Shown piece after piece: positions 5,490-6,914 of a stretch of 6,914 nt of DNA. Each line of letters begins with the position of its first letter. Positions within the stretch are counted from its first letter, which is position 1. The stretch is from Lysobacteraceae bacterium. GTDB lineage: Bacteria; Pseudomonadota; Gammaproteobacteria; Xanthomonadales; Xanthomonadaceae. Under the pieces are notes generated by a model. It was not told where the DNA came from, made no database searches, and was given only the letters and a program-made list of their open reading frames with translations. The stretch spans positions 1 through 6,914 of the forward strand of contig JAQGOI010000307.1 in the NCBI GenBank assembly GCA_028293685.1, given 5' to 3'. Made by a program: the position numbers and the translations under genes.

Positions 5490-5990
5490 ATGAGCCCCCG
5501 ACAATCCCTGATCCTGTTGACCGCCCTCACCGCCACACTGGTCACTCCGCTCGCGTTCGCGCAGAACGTCAATGCCGGCGTGGCGGCGCAGCAGCATGCA
5601 TCCGCGCAGGCGACGCTCCCGACGACGCCCGCGCTGTCGGCCCCGCGCCCGACCGAAGACAGCGGCACGATGGCCGCGACGCCGGCCACACCCGCGACTC
5701 CGGCAACGCCCGCGAGCGCGGCGACCGACGGCACGGCAGCGGTGGGTGCCAATGCAGCGACACCCGCTACTCCCGCCACGCCGGCGACACCGGCATCCTC
5801 GGCCGCCAAGGTGAGCTGGTCGCAACTGGACACCGACGGCGACGGCATGCTCAACGCGTCGGAGGCAGCGGGCATCAAGAGCCTGGGCAAGGTGTTCGCA
5901 CAGGCCGATGCCGATGCCGACGGCAAGTTATCGGCCGATGAGTACAAGGCCTACCTGTCGGCGCACGGCAACGCGTCGCGCCACAAGTAG
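5490..5990 (+). CDS. Secreted EF-hand protein with Ala-Thr-Pro repeats
   Basis: A 166-residue exported protein, probably binding calcium in the periplasm or outside the cell. Residues 1-24 form a Sec signal peptide (SPRQ, hydrophobic LILLTALTATLVTPL, cleavage after AFA before Gln25). Residues 25-107 are low-complexity, Ala/Thr/Pro-rich, with two near-identical blocks of four ATP triplets ending PAS (about 63-76 and 90-103), likely an extended linker. The C-terminus carries two EF-hand loops: DTDGDGMLNASE (114-125) and DADADGKLSADE (140-151), each with Asp at positions 1, 3, 5, Gly at 6 and Glu at 12, so both look competent to bind calcium. The pair is the usual unit of a calmodulin-like domain. 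Function is not known. It is closed by an intrinsic terminator 25 nt after the stop, so it seems to be a single-gene unit. Confidence 0.87.
   Translation: MSPRQSLILLTALTATLVTPLAFAQNVNAGVAAQQHASAQATLPTTPALSAPRPTEDSGTMAATPATPATPATPASAATDGTAAVGANAATPATPATPATPASSAAKVSWSQLDTDGDGMLNASEAAGIKSLGKVFAQADADADGKLSADEYKAYLSAHGNASRHK
5676..5798 (+). repeat. Duplicated Ala-Thr-Pro codon repeat
   Basis: Two 42-nt blocks (5676-5717 and 5757-5798) each encode four ATP triplets followed by Ala-Ser, separated by a 13-residue spacer (ending GTAAVGANA). Codons differ between the copies and between units, mainly at third positions, so the repeat is kept at the protein level rather than being a recent DNA duplication. 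Confidence 0.7.
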
Positions 5991-6014
5991 GGCCACCCGT
6001 CCCTCGGGCGACAG

Positions 6015-6043
6015 ACGGCGACTTTCGGGTCGCCGTTTTTTTT
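6015..6043 (+). terminator. Rho-independent terminator of the EF-hand gene
   Basis: An 8-bp stem ACGGCGAC (6015-6022) pairs with GTCGCCGT (6029-6036) around the loop TTTCGG, followed by a run of eight T (6036-6043). It lies 25 nt after the stop codon. Confidence 0.93.
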
Positions 6044-6146
6044 ATGAACATGGTCTGGTACCCGAGCACCCGGCGCGCTGTTCCGGCCGCCGCATTAAAA
6101 CCGGGTTCACTGTCGCGCGACCATGTTGACTGGCACCAAGGACAAC

Positions 6147-6152
6147 AAGGAG
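6147..6152 (+). promoter_or_regulatory. Strong Shine-Dalgarno for the frameshifted secreted protein
   Basis: AAGGAG at 6147-6152 lies 6 nt before ATG 6159. It favours this start over the in-frame ATG at 6123 and puts a normal signal peptide at the N-terminus. Confidence 0.85.
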
Positions 6153-6158
6153 AAGCAC

Positions 6159-6609
6159 ATGAATTCGCTCACCCGATGGTTTGCGCCAGCACTGCTCGCT
6201 GCCGGCATGGGGTATGGCGGCGCGATGGTTCCGGCAACGGCCAACGCGCAGGACGCCCTTTCGCGTGTCCTGGTGGATGTGGCGGACGTCATCTTCAACG
6301 GCGGCACGCCCTACTATCGCTACGGCAATTACGGCCCCGACGATCGGCTGATCGTTGGCCGCGATGCATACGGGCGTCGCGTCTACTACCGGGCCATCCA
6401 GCCACGGCGAAACGACTACCGCTACGCCGCCCTACGGCAACGCCTACGGCTACTACCAGAATGGACCGGGCAGCGGCGTCCACTGCAACAAACATGGCAA
6501 ATGCAAAGGCTTTGATCGCGACCGTCGCGATGAAGATGGCCGCTACGACCGGGACCATGAGCGCGGCTGGCGGGGTCGTGGCGAGGACCGCGACCACGAC
6601 GACGACTGA
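6159..6609 (+). pseudogene. Small secreted Tyr/Gly- and Asp/Arg-rich protein, apparent frameshift
   Basis: Reads as one gene split over two frames. From ATG 6159 the first frame encodes a signal peptide (residues 1-30, cleavage likely after ANA), then DALSRVLVDVADVIFNGG, PYYRYGNYGPDDRLIVGRD and YGRRVYYRAI. Near 6430-6432 it loses sense and would end at 6515 with an Arg/Leu/Gln-rich tail. The +1 frame takes over with YGNAYGYYQNGPGSG (from 6433), HCNKHGKCKGFD and a highly charged DR/DH/DED tail to the TGA at 6609. Dropping one C of the CCC run at 6430-6432 joins them into a 149-residue protein. Similar small exported proteins with PYYRYGNYGP followed by charged repeats are, as I recall, common in xanthomonads and have no known function. 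A sequencing error, a real mutation or ribosomal frameshifting could all explain it. The gene has a strong ribosome site and its own 3' palindromic terminator. Confidence 0.7.
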
Positions 6610-6624
6610 TGCCAGCCAGCAAAC

Positions 6625-6652
6625 GAAAACGACGCCCGCGGGCGTCGTTTTC
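6625..6652. terminator. Bidirectional intrinsic terminator (28-bp perfect palindrome)
   Basis: Positions 6625-6652 are a perfect palindrome: an A-run, ACGACGCCCG, its complement CGGGCGTCGT, then a T-run. It gives a GC-rich stem with a U-tract on either strand and lies between the stop of the frameshifted secreted protein (6609) and the stop of the - strand membrane protein (6691), so it can end transcription from both sides. Confidence 0.88.
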
Positions 6653-6690
6653 AGCTCGGCGACTGGCGCCTGCGGTACAGCACAGCCGCA

Positions 6691-6879
6691 CTAGTGTGCG
6701 TCGCGCTGATTGGCTCCGGCATCGGGCAGGGCGTGGATGCTTTTCTGGATGTCGGTCTCCAGCCTCTGCGTCGTCCAGGTCAACGCGCCGACATACAGCA
6801 ACAGCACCAGGCCCGCGATCGACAATCCCACGCGCCAGCGACGCCAGAAGGACGTAGTCCGAACGGCACCCGACGGCAT
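6691..6879 (-). CDS. Small single-helix membrane protein, hypothetical
   Basis: A 62-residue protein I do not recognise. A basic N-terminus (VRTTSFWRRWR, to residue 16) precedes one hydrophobic helix (about 17-36, containing IAGLVLLLYVGALTW), and a polar tail follows (TTQRLETDIQKSIHALPD). The positive-inside rule suggests the N-terminus is cytoplasmic and the tail periplasmic. The ATG at 6879 is preceded by a modest GGA about 9 nt upstream; a TTG at 6912 in the same frame would add 11 residues (PCRGKFVDKS), and the frame stays open to the window edge, so the true start could be further right. It is convergent to the secreted protein gene and shares the palindromic terminator. Confidence 0.6.
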   Translation of the reverse strand: MPSGAVRTTSFWRRWRVGLSIAGLVLLLYVGALTWTTQRLETDIQKSIHALPDAGANQRDAH

Positions 6880-6914
6880 ACTTTTATCCACGAATTTCCC
6901 CCGGCACGGCAATT

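Noticed and set aside
6126..6131. TTGACT as a -35 box
   Set aside because: It lies only 27 nt before the ribosome-bound start codon region and has no -10 sequence at a usable distance.

Overview
The window is high-GC, densely packed chromosomal DNA. The protein families, the REP-like hairpin type and the gene style point to a gammaproteobacterium of the Xanthomonadaceae/Lysobacteraceae (Lysobacter, Luteimonas, Stenotrophomonas or a relative). That placement is an inference from recognised families; no marker gene fixes the genus. I see no tRNA, rRNA, CRISPR array, insertion sequence, phage gene or toxin/defence module, and most of the window looks like ordinary core genome.

Left part (1-1490, + strand): the 3' part of an rsmC-type 16S rRNA guanine methyltransferase, whose 5' end lies outside the window, overlaps the start of an rsuA-type 16S rRNA pseudouridine synthase (ATGA). 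The two form a small 30S rRNA modification operon. A perfect-armed 59-nt REP-like hairpin fills the gap to the next pair of genes. On the - strand, yajQ (2601 to 2119) and a DUF1415 gene (2126 to 1572) follow, overlapping by 8 nt with a GTG start inside the end of yajQ.

Middle (2693-5248): divergent from yajQ is an EamA/DMT-type ten-helix transporter, closely followed by a polytopic membrane protein of unknown function whose ribosome binding site spans the transporter stop codon. Convergent to these is a Nei/Fpg-like DNA glycosylase whose C-terminal zinc finger lacks one canonical cysteine. Divergent from the glycosylase is a 62-residue CPXCG-type small zinc-ribbon-like protein.

Right part (5249-6914): a 241-nt leader rich in dyads precedes a secreted protein with two Ala-Thr-Pro repeat blocks and a pair of EF-hands, closed by a clear intrinsic terminator. 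Next is a second small secreted protein (Tyr/Gly-rich, then Asp/Arg-rich tail) that is split by an apparent +1 frameshift near 6430-6432. A 28-bp perfect palindrome then acts as a probable bidirectional terminator against a small - strand single-helix membrane protein that starts close to the right edge.

I did not find a convincing undescribed multi-gene system. The items most worth a second look are the frameshifted secreted protein, the zinc-finger variant of the glycosylase, the yajQ/DUF1415 coupling, the REP-like element and the structured leader before the EF-hand gene.
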